From Aquila chrysaetos chrysaetos (Eukaryota > Chordata > Aves > Accipitriformes > Accipitridae), in NCBI RefSeq assembly GCF_900496995.4, contig NC_044018.1:6596501-6660500 (forward strand): a stretch of DNA of 64,000 bases. The letters are read 5' to 3'. Positions 33,439 to 47,800 of this stretch are shown in pieces. Numbering within the stretch: position 1 is the stretch's first letter; every line of letters starts with the position of its first letter. A program made the translations under genes and the position numbers. Below the pieces are notes generated by a model. It was given only the letters and a program-made list of their open reading frames with translations. It did no database searches and was not told the origin of the DNA.

Positions 33439-34380
33439 TGTGGTGGGTTGGCCTTGGCCAGCTGCCAGACGCCCACCCAGCCGCTCCTTCACTCTCGCTC
33501 CTCAACAGGACAGGTGTGGAAAATAAGGTGGAAAAGCTCATGGGTCAAATTAAAGACAGGGAGATCACTCACCAATTACCGTCACAGACAAAACAGACTC
33601 AACTTGGGGAAAATCAGTTTAATTTATTGCCAATTGAAAATAGAGTAGGATGGTGAGAAAGACAAAACTAAACCACTTGTCTCCACCCTCCCTTCTTCCC
33701 AGGCTCAACTTCACTCCTTTATTCCCAACTCCTCTACATCCATCCCCCCGAGCAGGTCAGGGGGATGGGGAATGGAGCTTACGGTCAGTCCATAATGCAC
33801 TGTCTCTGCTACTCCTTCCTCTTCACTCTTTTCCCCTGCTCCAGTGTGGGATCCCTCCCAGGGGAGACAATCCTTCAGGATAAGCCTGCTCCAGTGTGGG
33901 GTCTCCATGGGCTACAGTTCTTCAGGTCATGTATACCTGCTCCGGCGTGGGGACCTCCCCGGGCTGCAGGTGGAGATCTGCTCCACCGTGGACCTCCATG
34001 GACTGCAGGCGGACAGCCTGCCTCACCATGGTCTTCGTCGCGGGCTGCAGGGGAATCTCTGCTCCGGCACCTGGAGCACCTCCTCCCCTTCTTCTCTGTC
34101 CCTGTTTGTTGCAGGACTGTTTCTCATGATTTTCCTCACTCCTCACTGCCAGGCAGTGTTTTTGCCCTTTCTTAAATATATTTTCCCAGAGGAGCCACCA
34201 GCATCACTGACGGGCTGAGCTGTGTCCTGCGGTAGGTCCATTGGAGCCGGGTGGAACTGGCTTTCCCTGGCGCAGGACAGCCTTGACCTTGCCCACGGAG
34301 ATCTCCCTGGACCCCCCAGCACACGGCACGAACACCCCGTACATCTGCCCATGGGTCACTGTGAGATAAAAGCATGACCG
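33439..34380 (+). mobile_element. Avian endogenous retrovirus LTR
   Basis: Starts TGTGGTGGGTTGGCCTTGG and shares block order with the reverse copy at 28016-28869. It includes 'tttaatttattgccaattga' (about 33619), 'ctgctccagtgtggg' repeats and one unit of the 39-base 'ctgcaggtggagatctgctc' motif that is expanded near 52465. Open frames inside it are by-products of this GC-rich repeat structure. The 3' boundary is approximate. Confidence 0.75.
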
Positions 34381-37300
34381 TTCCACACCGCACTTTGCAA
34401 AAAAAACCCACCTTCCTTGGTGTTTTACCCATCCAGAGTCCATTGGTGAAAGCAGATCTCGTAGAAAAGGAAAAGCAGTCCAGGAGAGCAGTCACACAGC
34501 GTAGGGGAAATCATGTTTTTGCGTGAAGTGGGGCAGAGGGAGGACACGTAAGGCTGGCATGGGAGGTGGGCTCTCCACCCCACCTGTCCAACCCGAGGCC
34601 ATTTCTGCATTGCTGTTTATGAGTCAGTAACCACCTCAAGTGAATAGTAGTGATCAACATATTCACGCATAAGTTATAAACCAATGCAACATAGCGATAC
34701 AACTCATAATATTACAAAGTACACAGCCACAGCAGAAATAAATGTGAAACAAAATGGATATAAATGTGTTGTTTAGTTAAGTAGTTTCAATCAAAAAATA
34801 CCAGAGTGTTTTTAGAAAGTTTGCAGTATTGTTATTCCCCTTTTGCAGTTAGCCCATGTACTAGCTCTGAATTATTTTGTTATTGACAATAATTTAGCTC
34901 AAAGAATTATCTAAATCAAATGATAATATTAATTTATTTAACTCATAATTATTTAGTTCAAAGAATTTTAATGAAGTTTTCTTAACTTAGATGGTGAAGA
35001 TAGAACATCTGTATCATCTATACTGGCTGGAGAGTTGCATTAGAGATTAAATTACTTGTTTTTTATAATAAAATATCAACATTTTAACTTTCAAGTAGAT
35101 GAAGAAGATGTGCCTGAAATTCGCAATTTTTATGCAATAAAAACCACAAAGACAGGCAGAAACCCACAAGCTGGAAGAATTTAAAAAGCTTTGAATAGCT
35201 TCAAATGGTTGGCGTATGGGGTGAACATAAAAGCACCAGGGATAAATTATTGAAAGAAAGGAATATACCCATGTGATGCACAAATACCAAATCTGGGGCA
35301 TCCCAGAAACAGCAAGATCTTCTCATTAAAGTTTTTCTTTTTGACCCAAGCAATACAAACCACAGAAACAATGAAATTGTTTATCTACATGCCAGCAAAT
35401 GCCTGAAATGTGATGATTACCATAGCCATGGCATGATATGAAGTGGCATTAAATTTATCTTGAGAGCAACAAGCTTCCATCCTCCAAGATGGGTTGCAGT
35501 GCTGTGCCAGAGAAGTAGGTTGTTGCACCAATGCTTAGTGCAGGTTGGCAGCTGCTGTTCCCTGAGCGTCACGTATGGGAACAGGAGTTTATAGAGCTGC
35601 TGGTGGTGGGGATTTTGGTGCTGCTCCCATTCAGAGCAGGGCAGGTGCAGGAATGTAAATGTGCTGGGTATTCCCTTACCTGGTATCAGTGTCAGTCTTC
35701 AGTATCTGAATTTCAGTTCAGAAGAGCTGTGTTGGGTGACACAAACAATGTAGAAGTTTTTCTGTAGTGGACAATGTTGTCATTTAGTGACTGTCCCATG
35801 TTTGATCACTGTCAGGATTCACAATCTGGGTTCTTCTGTCCCTTTGTCACCTAGGATACTCACACAGAGGGGTGCGCTCAGCAAATAACAGGGGAGTCAC
35901 TGTCCTCTTTCATCTGAGAGTCCAGGAGCTGCAAAATTCAACCAAGATATTGGAAACTGGAGTTCATTTTGATTCTCCATGGGCACTGAAATCTGTGTTA
36001 ATTTTCCCAATGGTAATGCCTTAATCGTAACTGAAGATCCACATGGTAGGGAGAGGGCATTGAAGGAAAAGCAGGGCTTTCTTATAAAGGTTTAAGTTGA
36101 AGCATATAGAGGAAAAGGGCAAAAATAAGCATGATTCCATGTGCCAGGGTTCAAAACTCATCTGCCAGCAATGTGAAGAGTTTTAGGGATGGGACCATGC
36201 TGGGTTCCCACCACACTGAAATACCCTCAAGCTTCCAAATGACTTTAAGTCCTGAAAACTGTGGGGTTTTTAACAAGCAAGGTGTGTTAAGTTCTGTAGG
36301 GCATGGACTGCCTATACACTTTGGGTTCGTAGAGGACCTTGCACATTGGACCTTGCACATTGGGACCACAGTTACCAATTAGATCTTGGCTGATGCTGTG
36401 GTGTAATCAGGAAAAGTTTAAATCTCAACAAGTAACTATATAGCTACAAGAAATAAACCACCAGCATTTTGTTTCTTCAGAATGATGCACTTGTTTTCTG
36501 GGGGATATGAATGCAAGCAATACTCTTTGATTATTATTATCACATGCTCCTATTTGCATTTTTTTTTGCTAAGGACATTGCTGCAGCATTAACACACTGA
36601 AAAGCTTTTACAGAACGCCTGGAGTTCATCTCAACAACAAAACGTGGTACCTACCACATGTCTCCATGAAATCCATTCAGATAGCCCAGTGGCTTTTAAT
36701 AGAAATACTAGTGAGATCTTCACCACCCTTTATTTTTCATATTGCCTAGAAAACATTAATGTTGTAGCTAGGTTTGGATGCATTCATTCAAAAATATTAT
36801 GGATCATTTAAAGCCGGTCATGCTTGACTGAGATGATGTTAGAGAGGGTCACTGCACTTATGGATGGATATTGTCTATGGATATTGTCTGGAAGCTCAAA
36901 ACAGAATTGCTTAAGGAAAGCAACCCAATTCTCTGAGGCTAAAAATGCAAGAATTAATGTAAATCCAGATGATCTCCAGGTCCTTCAGACCTGCACAAAG
37001 TCAGGAATGAAATCGTCAAACTGTGATGGCGATCAGACTCTTCTTGTGTGTGTGTGATGATCAACCTTATGGGCGCCGGACACAACGCTGCTGGCCTGCA
37101 GCAGGTATCAGTAAGAAGCAGCATTGAATGAATCACCCACTTCTCTCTCTGTATCTCATTGGCCATCACCTTCATGTCTAAAGAGGGTGGAAGTTTTACA
37201 GACTGGGTGGCAAGGAGGCAAATCTGTTCCTATTTTTCGATCTGTGCCCTTGAGTCCAGGAGTCAGGGCTGGCTCATGCCAGGTGGCCATTAGTGGATTT

Positions 37301-38722
37301 TCTTCCCCTGCAGGTTGTGTTTCAGGAGGCTGATTTGGCAATTTCTCTCCCTGTAACCCCCACTCTGCTGCTCCTGTGACAGGTGGGCTGGGAACTGATG
37401 GTTGCTTTTTGGTGAATTCAGTTGGTTTCCTCTCTTGTGGCCCTGGTTTTATGGGATGGTTTGTGACCACGCCTCTGGGGGAAAGATGCTGATAAAGCGC
37501 GTGGATTAACTCCTTCTTTGCACTCGCTGGTACTGAGCGTGCAAGCTGTAGAGACCCTGGACTCTGAAGGTGGCCAGTCCTGCACCCCCCCCACCGCAGT
37601 CTGGTGCCACAGCCCCCTTCGTGCCCCATAACAACCCTCCTGCTTCTTGCAGCGCCTGACACCTGGGGGCTCACAGCCCGGGAGGAAAGGCTGCTGGCAG
37701 GCTGCGAAGCGTGGCCAGGGAGCTCCCTGCTGAATATCTCCTGTTGCCCCCCTCCACCAGATCGGGACAGTCCTCCCCCCAAAGGACGGGGGTGCGGCGT
37801 GACGCTGGGCAAGTGAGCAAAGGAGAGGCAAAGGTAACAGCAGTAGGGCGAAGACGGGAGGAGGAGGAGGTGCAGGAAGCGTGTGGGAGCAAGAAAGTTG
37901 CAGGAGTGTGCAAAAACTCTTCATGTGGCTGCCAGGAGGAGAAACCCTCTGAACAGTCGGAGGCAAAGCTCAGCCCTGCTCTTGCCTTCTCACCGAGAGG
38001 CTTTTCTCCTGCCCTGCTTCACCCTGGCCCACATGGGTTGTGTTCACAGGGAAAGACCTGGGTGGGATTCCCGTGCAAAACATTGGGAGCACATGGCTTC
38101 ATAGGCATGTGAGTGGGACCAAACCAGGACCCCTCGCTGTACTCCTGCTCTGAGACAAAGTCTTCAGGATCTCCTGAGGAAACCCAAACCCACACATTTT
38201 GCTAGAACTTGATGGCTGGCATTTTGTTGATTACAAAAGTAACACTATTTTTACCTTAAAGATGATGCTTTACACATAGAACCAGATGAAAACAAAAATT
38301 TGTTTGCATCTACCGAGATGTTTCCAGGAATAAAAAAAAAAAACCACCAAGCAAACCTTCTCTTAAAGTGGTTTATTCAGGTTGCAGACCATAAGGCTCT
38401 TCTTTTGAAGAGGTTGTTACTTCCGTACTCAACAGCTTTGGTAGTCTCATGTCAGGATGGGGCCAGGATGGTTTGTAAAGCAGAAGAAAAGAGTGAGATT
38501 ATCTCTGAAGAAGTCACAGGAATTTTAAATAGTTCAATAGCTCCCAATTGCTACAAGGGTTAATATGCTAAGAATAGTTATGAAATGAGGAGGCAGATTG
38601 CTTATCGGGTTGGCTTATGACAATATTTAATAAGGTTAAAATCTGCTTTTCCTTTTAAAGTTCAACTTTTTTTATGGCTCATGCTTATCAGTACTTCTGA
38701 AGGCTATTCACCTGCAGGACAC

Positions 38723-38730
38723 TATATCTA
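38723..38730 (+). promoter_or_regulatory. TATA-like element of the upstream meprin gene
   Basis: TATATCTA, 57 bases before the proposed ATG at 38780. The downstream meprin gene has TATATAT 49 bases before its ATG, so the two may be homologous core-promoter elements. Confidence 0.4.
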
Positions 38731-38779
38731 CACTGGCAGGTAGCACCAGATGATCTTCTGAAATGGATTCCTGGAGGAT

Positions 38780-38863
38780 ATGTTGTTTCACAGCACTGGT
38801 TACCTGCTCCTCTGCCTTTATGGTATTCCCACCTGCTTCTCCATTTTCTGGCTTGGGATCAGG
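38780..38863 (+). other. Proposed signal-peptide exon of the meprin alpha-like gene
   Basis: Starts ATGTTGTTTCACAGC and encodes a hydrophobic stretch [20 protein letters not shown]. This aligns with the leader of the second copy around YGIP / YGTP. The second copy's donor (TCTGTAAGTAG) is not present at the matching point; instead AGG|GTGAGA at 38863/38864 keeps phase 0 with exon 2. The resulting intron, 38864-38918, is only 55 bases, shorter than most vertebrate introns. Confidence 0.55.
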
Positions 38864-41800
38864 GTGAGATTTCACTTCATTTGTCTGTGATTTTGAAACT
38901 GTACTTTCTATGTTTCAGATCCAAAACTCTGCTGAAGACAGAGGTAAGGTTGCAATATTTTTATGTTAGTGGAAGCCTATCAGTCATCAAATGGTGAATT
39001 ATATCAACTCATGTCATTTAATCACTAACTTAGGTGTATTATTTCTTTTGATAGCTCATGATGTTGATGGAGGGCAGCTTAGAAAGGACATTCCAGAAAT
39101 AAACTCAGGTAAGTCAGGACAGTACGCAAGCAGAGTGTTGAATTATTACAGAGACCTGAGCTAGCCTTTGGGGACCACAAGTCTGGCAGATGTGATGGCA
39201 CCAGAGGGGACTGAAAGCTCCCTCCTATGTGAGAAAAATCCCAAATGTATCATGGATACAGGGGCAGGGCAGTTAAAAATGTGGGGGATGAACCCCAGGT
39301 ACTTCTGCAGAGAAGAGAGAAGACCTCTGCTTTGGAATCTGGTAGCAATCAGAGAAGATGGTAGGGCAGGAGCAGGGCATGGGGCAGAGGACAGAAAGGT
39401 CCATAAAAGGTTGGTGTTAGAAAGGGAAGATGGAAAGGCCAGGAAACTTCCACAAGGATAATTTTGTAGGAAGCCCAGGATCTTAATCTTAAAGTTGGAA
39501 CCACACTCAGCTGCTCCTGGGGAAGGGTCAACAACCCCTGGACTGAACCTGCACCCCTCCCCACTGCACTCTTCTGCAATACGTCTCCTGGAGAAACCTT
39601 AGCAGTGGCTTTAATTCAACTTCTGCTTCACTGATGTGCATTTATCTTAAGTGACTTGGTTGGTTTTGCATGACTGATGACCAAGATATCAAGCTTAAGT
39701 ACCTTCATCTCCACCCCAGGGTTTCAGTGGCATTGCCTTGAGCAAGTTTTCATTTCCTGACATTGCCTGTTAAATTCTTTATGCTCTGGTGTAGGTTTCC
39801 TCTGGTTTTGCTGACAGAACAGAAACCATGGTGTAGGGTTAGGGTTTTGTTTAGTTTGGGTTTTTTGTTTTTTGTTTTCTTTTTTTTCTTCTCTTCATGT
39901 GTATGTGAGGGGAATATAAGTTTTTTCTATAACAAAAGATCTGAAGATGAACTGTCTATGCAGGGATTGTGCTGATACGAGGGCATTAAATGAAAATGTT
40001 ACACTAGCAGGACTATACAGCGGCTGGCGTCTGGGCCCAGCTCTGTGTGGGGAATTTGGCACCTTAAAAAAATAAAGGTATGAAATAAGAGTCTCGAATG
40101 CTGTGTTTTTAAAACATGGAAGATATGGATCAGCTGCTTAAAACACAAGTGTCTGTTGCCCGTTCAAATCCATCCCCTCCAGCACCACTCTAGAAGGGAA
40201 AGGAGTCTCAAACTCTGTATCTACCAGTCCATGTGGATCTTTTGGATACTCTTGTGCATCTCTAATGGCACCAGACACCTATGTTTGGCAATTGGATGGA
40301 CACACAGCTGTAATGGGATCTGAGACACTTAGCACAAAGATTTAATTGCTTCAATCTGAGCTTGGTTCAGGCTTATGTGGTTGAAAAGGTGGACTGAACC
40401 TCTTCCCTCTCCGGAATCCTTGTCTTTGTGGAATCCCAGATGATTAGCCTAGGTTAGCTAACTAGTTAGGCTATTAAATGCCTGACTTCTGGACAAATCC
40501 ATTCCACCTATATATCAACTACAATGTTCAGAAGTCCACAGCTGTTTCAGGATACAAGCCTGGGAAAAATAATAACATCTTCTCTGGGCAGCTGTTACGA
40601 AATTGTTATGGAAATCTTAATTCAACCCCCAATCCTCCTTAGCTGAGGATGGAGGACTGGCATGTTATAGTATGGCAATGGTTATTTGTTTGCTTGTTTG
40701 TGGGCAGTTGCTGTTTAAAGAGAAATGGGTTGGTTGATGAGGCAGCCTGATAGTTTGCATGGTCTTTGAAAAAACCATATTGTAGTTCTTGTTATGTTAC
40801 TCTGGCCTAAATGGTTGTTTATCTCATTTCAGAAATGGGAAGGAAGCTTTTTGAAGGTGATATTATCTTACCGGTATGTGCTGCTGATCTAAACGAACAT
40901 CAGCAAGAGTGTAGATTGGGCTTAAAATGTTGACACAAACATGTTGATCTCATTAACAGCTGGAGAGGAATGCTCTGAGAAACAGCTCCTACAGATGGAA
41001 ATTTCCCATCCCCTATATCCTAGCTGACAGCCTGGGTAATAAGACTTTTTATTATGGTAACACTGTATTATTTGCATTAGTTATACTCTGTTTTTATCCA
41101 GCTCTCCGAGCTGCTTTTGTTTAACTTGCTGTTGAGTTATGCTGCATTGATGGTCTTGTTACTGCTGGCCAGACAGAGCGACGCAACTCTGCCCCAGCAC
41201 GCGTTGTTTTCAATGTGACATCCCCAGTGACCACCTGGATGCTGATGAGCAGCCATTTAACTAGTGTCAGTGTATTTGGCTGAGATCTCTGGATAATGCA
41301 GTCAGGAAATCCTCATCTCAAGAACGTGCATGTTGATCTACTGCACCCTTCATGCCTTATCTCTTCTTCACAGTCCCGGCTCAGTACAGGCAGAAAGGAA
41401 ATGCAGATGTTTTATACGTAAAATAGTTTCGAGCATTCTCCCTTCTTGTTTACATCTAATTTTAGGCACTATTTTAAATTTTGAACAATTTAGTAGTAAA
41501 AACTAATAGTAAATCAGTGTTAAAATCCCATGGATCTCTCCTGTGTTTACTAGCCCTGAGCTCAAAGTTTACAATACATGAAATTATATAATAACATGCA
41601 ATAAAATTAGCCAGCAAAACCTGATCAATGCCTTGGATGTCCAAAAGCCTGCTTGTTTGTTTCAGCACTATCAGTTTATCTAATGAAAGATATTATCATA
41701 CCCTATTGCCTCTGCCAAAATTATGCCAGTCAAGGAATTCTGCTAACAGCCTCCTGCTCTTTCATCCAAGTGGATATTTTTTATACATGTTCATATTTTT

Positions 41801-44800
41801 AATGCATGCTTGTTCATACTTTCTATCTAGAATTATAGATATTTATAATATTATAGAAGCAGAACAACTGCTATTGTTACCCTCTGCTGTGTGTTTCAGA
41901 TCTGAATGCTAAAGGTGTTATCCTGCAGGCGTTTGAAATGTTCAGGCTGAAGTCTTGTGTTGATTTCAAGCCCTACGAAGGGGAACCGACTTACCTGAAA
42001 TTTGAGAAGCTAGATGGGTAATTTTGTATTAACAATCTGGTTTGTACCACCTTGTTTGATATGATAGTTTTTCTAACTCAGGAGACATTCATTTTCATTC
42101 TTGCTAGTACAAAGGGCATAAATACCTGAGCCACATTTCTCTCCCAGAGCTTATTTGTATTATGCTGGAGATAAAACCAATGCAAACAGACTAACCAAAG
42201 GTATTATCTGCATTTTGATGTTCTCTTAATATAAGAAAAGACTATTTTATTTCCATTTGCGTTCTAGATACTAAAGTTAATCCCTTTCTTGGCACCCTTT
42301 CAGGGAAAACAAGCAAATAACTTCCTCCTGGTGATGGTTAGGGGCAGGGTATGTCACTAGAGTGTTGGCATTAGCATGTAGCTTCTTCCTTGCTTTCAGA
42401 AGCATGGTTGGGTTTACCTGACCAAACGTTGAAGCCAAGAACTTCTACCACTGTGCAGGTCACGGCGGGTTGCTTTTGTGCTCAGTGGGGAGGAGGTGAC
42501 TTTTCCAGGCCACAAACCATCTCACCTAAAATAGAAGTCTAAAATAAGTCTGGTGACTCACATCCCAAATGCCTGTTACTGTCCAGGGACTGTAAAGGTG
42601 CCAGGGAAGCTAACTCAGCAGCAGATGCCAACACTGTGACTGTCTGAAGTTAGGGGACTTCCTTGCTTGCTGGGAAGGACCATCAGGGAGCTGGTGACAC
42701 CAGCTAGTGTCTGTGTCTAGGAATCCAGTGTAGATCTGCCCTTGGGTGAGGGGAGATGGGTGCACAGCATTTTTGGACAGCTTTTTTTTTTTTTTTTTTA
42801 AACACACAGTGATGCATTACTTCCAAGTGGACATGAAAAGTTAGGATTTAAATCGGTATTTAAGAACCAAACCAGGGAAGCCAATGCAAGCTGAGTTCAC
42901 TGGAGGCTGCTCAGTACCTTTGAAAATTGGACCACTTACTTAGGTACTTTGGTAAACATACACATAAACAACAGCCAATGCAGTGTATGAGGTTATAAGG
43001 CACCTGCTGTACTTTCCTGTGCTGCTCAGCTTCTGCTACTCTCCTTCCTATATTGGTTGAGCTGGGGCTACTCAGATTTGAAGAGCAATAGCATTTGCCA
43101 TCACCACCTCCTTTACAAGAACTGCATCCAGCTGAAGAACATGCATGCACTGCCCTCCAGGGAGGGCAAAATGAAACAAGAAGGACAATCACATCTGGGA
43201 CAGGGACTCATTGCCAGGCTGTGGCAGGATGCTGAAGGTACAAGTTGCTCTGTATTCTGGCACTGCAAATCTAGTCTGGGCAAGACTGGAAAACTCAGAT
43301 GGGAAATTCTAAAAAATATTATTTTTTTACTTTTACCTTGATCTTGCAGTTGAGTTAATATGTAGAAACAAATCATAGAAGGTATTATGCAAAATGGGTG
43401 CAATATCTAAGTCTTTGCCTTACAGGTGCTGGTCTTCTGTGGGGGACCTTCAGAGTGGCCAGACAGTGTCTATAGGAGAGAGATGTGACTATAAAGCCAT
43501 AGTGGAACATGAGCTCCTGCATGCCCTGGGATTTTACCATGAGCAATCCAGGACGGATCGCGATGACTATGTTCAGATATGGTGGGATGAAATTATTGAA
43601 GGTATGATGCAGGTCCGAAATGATTGAGAATCATCTGTAGATGCATGTCCCTTTTTTTCCTATGCTAAAATGTGTCTGTTTGAGAATGGCTGCCTACATA
43701 TTGACAATTGGACCATTATTTAGTCACAGGTAAAGCATTTTGAAAAGATGTTATGTGCTAAGTTTTATTTCTGGTCTTACCTAATCACTTGTGTATGTTT
43801 TCGTCTAGGTTTTGCATATGCCTTTGACAAACACAATGACAGTTTCCTAGATGACCTCAATACCCCATATGATTATGAGTCAGTCCTGCACTATGGACCA
43901 TATTCTTTCAACATCAATAGCAACGTTCCTTCCATTACAACAAAAATTCCTGAATTTAATGACATCATTGGGCAGAGGTTGGATTTCAGCAGGATTGACT
44001 TACTGAAGCTGCATCGCATGTACAACTGCAGTAAGTCCTTCTTCTCACACATGTATTTGAAAATCCTTACGCAAGCTTCATGATAACATGGATGGAGTCA
44101 CATGAGAGGAGCAGGAACAATTCACCCTTGGGATCCTCTCACAATGCTAAGAGAAACTATAGTTCTTATGCAGCAGCAAGCTCCATGGTAGCCAGATCCC
44201 CATTTCTTTATAGAATACCATTGAAGTGAATCAAGCGTCTAACGCCTTTTATTCACATGGACTTTTCTGTAATATTACTTGTAATAGTTACCGTTTCCTC
44301 CATGGATGATGATCATCGTGCTGTTGATGATGATAAAATCTTCAAGAAACAGTAGTCTGGAATTGGGTTCTCTGAAATCAGTGTATTTCAAGTTCTTTTT
44401 TCTCCCTACATGATGTTTGATAAGACAACTGAGGTCAGGAGCACAAATGGCGATAATTGTTCTTTCCAGCTCCACTGGCAAAGCTATGAAAGTAAATACT
44501 CAACATGCTGTATGGGACTGGTGTACTGTGTTAACATACATCTGAATATTTCCACTAGCTTCAGCAGAACTACTTCTGATTTACACCCTGAAGAGAGAAA
44601 TGGGCCACAGAGCCTATCCCAGGTGGGCTTAGAGAACATGATGAATGTCTGAAAGGGAAAACTAGTATGTAGGGGCCAAGCTGGTTCCCACAAGGAAATA
44701 TTCAGCTGAGAAGGGGAGAAAGTCATAAGATGTTTCTTTCAGGAGGAAACATCATTTATGTGTGGTAACAGAGACGTAGATGTGAAAGTCTGTGTAGTCT

Positions 44801-47800
44801 TCAGTTGTATTAAGAACATATTTGCTGATGTTAAGTGCTGTATGCAAACACTCTGGAATGGGATTACCAGTGAGAGCTTTATTTGATATTAATGAACATG
44901 GTAAAATACGTTAATCTATTCCCGGCAGCTTCGAGCCTCACCTTCTTGGACCAGTGCTCCTTTGAATACATCAATATCTGTGGGATGGTGCAAAGTAGAC
45001 AAGATGGTGCTAGATGGGACCACACATTGGGCAAACCAGGAGATGAAGACCATACTTTGGTGGGAAGCTGTGCAGGTAACAGGTGTAGTTTTAGATGTTT
45101 TTTAAACTTTACCATGCTTTTATGAGACGTGAGGATGAAGACGTACAGAGATAAATAAGACATCAGAAATACCCTTCTATTAATGCTAATCACTGTATAC
45201 CTCATGCTAAACAAGACTCTTGAATTTTCAGCTAGAAAGGCTAATAATTTTAATTTGAAATGTTTAATCCTTCTTTAAAACTTCTCCCTACATTGTAATA
45301 TCTCATGAAGAAATGATAGTTTGAGACTTAGCTGCTGTAAATTGGTGGTAGCTCCATTAAAATGAAGGGAGCTCCACCAGAAAGCCACAACTGACTCTAG
45401 TGAAACTCCATAGAATTTGGTTAGGTGAGACTCTCCTCCTTTTATGTATATGTTACAGGATTTTGAGTAATTTTCTAGCTTTTGTTTAAAGCTGAAAGAC
45501 GCTTTCCCTTTGTACAGGAGTTCACTTGAGGCATCCCAGCAGAAAGACATGCATAAGCAAATGTCACAATACTAAAATCTTGTTTGTAGACAAATTCTGA
45601 CATTGAAACAAAACCAGGATCACTAAAATAGGAAGCTGAACTTCAGCAATGTGTCACAGAGCAGGAGGAAACCACCCTTGGAAGACTTTTTGAGGGAGGG
45701 GTTGCTGTGTGATGCAGAGCCATATCAGAAGGGTGTAGCTGCCCGCAATTCAAAGTTTGTTCGAGCCACACCACACAGGGAGGCTGAAGGATTATCTGAG
45801 AAGCAAACCTGCAGTGATTTCTCCTCTTCCAAGGAGAGTGTTGCATGGGGTCCTTTTGATTGAGGCTTTGGCTCCAACCGCACTGATTTAAACACACATT
45901 GAACAAATATGATTGTATGGAGTTCTGCAGTATTTTGATTGCTGCCAGGACACAGGAATCGAGTAGGATCTGTTGTTTTCAGAGGCAGTGGGGAGAAAAT
46001 TAAACACTGCAGAGTAGTATCACATAGGCAGTCCAAAAATCCTCCAGCAAACAAGTTTCTTTTGAAAGTCACAGGCATGAGCCTTGCTGGTCTGTGTACA
46101 AGTGGTCACAGTTAGGCACGTCTGCTTCCCAGAACACAAGTGGTGGTTAGTCACGAAAGTGTCTCACAGTGCAGGAGAGGAAAAAAATACTGACTAGAAA
46201 AGAAAGCCGTTTCTGTGGAACCTGCTCCCAGGGAGGAGGGAGTAACAGATGGCTTTTGGCAGTAACAGATCATGTTTGCTGCCTAATGCTGTGTTTGGTT
46301 ACAGTTTGGAGATCCTGCAGTTATACCAAATTTGCAGTCAGTGGGAAGGAGAGCAGACACATAGCGGGCAGGGCGAGGGGATGCTCCTGTTCTCATCACG
46401 TGTGGGGTTTGAGAGGGCAGACTCGCGCCCGGTGAAAGGCACACTGCAAAAACCAGCACTTGGAAGATCCTCCGAGCCGGGAGCAAAATGAACAGGAGTG
46501 CTGTTTAAGTCCCATCGTTAGACAATTTCTTGGTTTTAGAGGAACAAGTCTGTTTGGCTGTTGTTCGACGGGCTGTTTGCTTGCAGTTCGCAGGGTGTGC
46601 GGTTTGCTGACACTGTAAAGGTTCTGGATGTGTGACAGAGCATGTGGCTGGGGAGCTGACAGCAGCTTCCTGCCTCTTGTGGCTGGTGACAGATAATTAA
46701 CTGCTCAGCTTCCAGGAGGGGGAAGAAAAAAATGTTTAAAACTTAAGTAGCCAGCCTTCTGAAGTTTTCTGAGAGCAAATGGGTCAGCAGTTATTGGAAA
46801 ATAAGCAGCTTTATTGGGTATTTGTAGGGGAACTTACTGCAGAAGGCCAGCAATGCTTATGGGAACACATCCAAGCACTGGCATGTAGCTGGAAACAGCA
46901 GTGGAGCTCAGAATGGCTTCAGGTGGCAATTAAGAGTTGTTCTTTATGCGGTGTCTGCTATTTGCATCAGTCGCCTCCCAGACAGACAGAAAAGTGCAAA
47001 CCCGTAGATGCATCCACAGGGTATTTGGAAACCCCCAGTATGATGCAGCTTGAAAATGTCCTTGCTGTCAGGAGAGACACTTCCTACAGAGAGAGGATGT
47101 ATTGAGGCTATTAGGTGAAGATGATGCACTTGCTCAGTTGTCTTCTCGAAGCTGATTTAAAATTGGAATATACATAATGGGGCTGATGCAGATGATGAGG
47201 GTGCAAGTGGTCAGCCTTTGTAACCAGGAAGATCAAAGAATAAGTATCACTCCAGCCCACAGACAGAATTGCAGACTAACTATGAAAGAAAAGAAATAGT
47301 TATTTCAAACACATTAGCAAGAGAAGGCATGAGTTGGTGCAAAGTAATTGGGCTGGAAGTTAATAAATTCTCTACCCATAGCAGAAGTAAGGCAAAAATG
47401 TCTTCAGTTACTTTTATAGGTGTCCTGGTTTCAGCTGGGATAGAGTTAATTTTCTTCCTAGAAGCTGGCATAGTGTTATGTTTTGGATTTAGTATGAGAA
47501 GAATGTTGATAACACACTGTATTTTCAGTTGTTGCTAAGTAGTGTTTATACCAAGTCAAGGATTTTTCATCTTCTCATGCCCAGCCAGCAAGAAGGCTGG
47601 AGGGGCACAAGAAGTTGGGAGGGGACACAGCCAGGACAGCTGACCCAAACTGGCCAAAAGGGTATTCCATACCATGTGACATCATGCCCAGTATATAAAC
47701 TGGGGGGAGCTGGCTGGGGCAGGGGGATTGCTGCTCAGGAACTGTCTGGGTATTGGTCGGCAAGTGATGAGCAATTGCATTGTGCATCACTTTTGTATAT

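Larger units (their letters stand above)
30697..38779. other. Intergenic region between ANKRD66 and the meprin pair
   Basis: No coding exon that I can support. It contains one plus-strand LTR (33439 to about 34380). A GC-richer stretch at 37.4-38.0 kb holds long minus-strand open frames with no recognised domain. A TATA-like element sits just before the first meprin exon. Confidence 0.5.

Noticed and set aside
33765-34175. 136-codon plus-strand frame
   Set aside because: Lies wholly in an LTR and reads its GC-rich repeat units.
38864-38918. Reading exons 1 and 2 of the upstream meprin as one unspliced exon
   Set aside because: The intervening 55 bases are not a multiple of three and break the frame, and the matching segment is an 85-base intron in the second copy.
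46779-47105. 108-codon plus-strand frame beginning [10 protein letters not shown]
   Set aside because: Resemblance to a gag start is superficial; it is isolated in an intron, with no other retroviral sequence around it.
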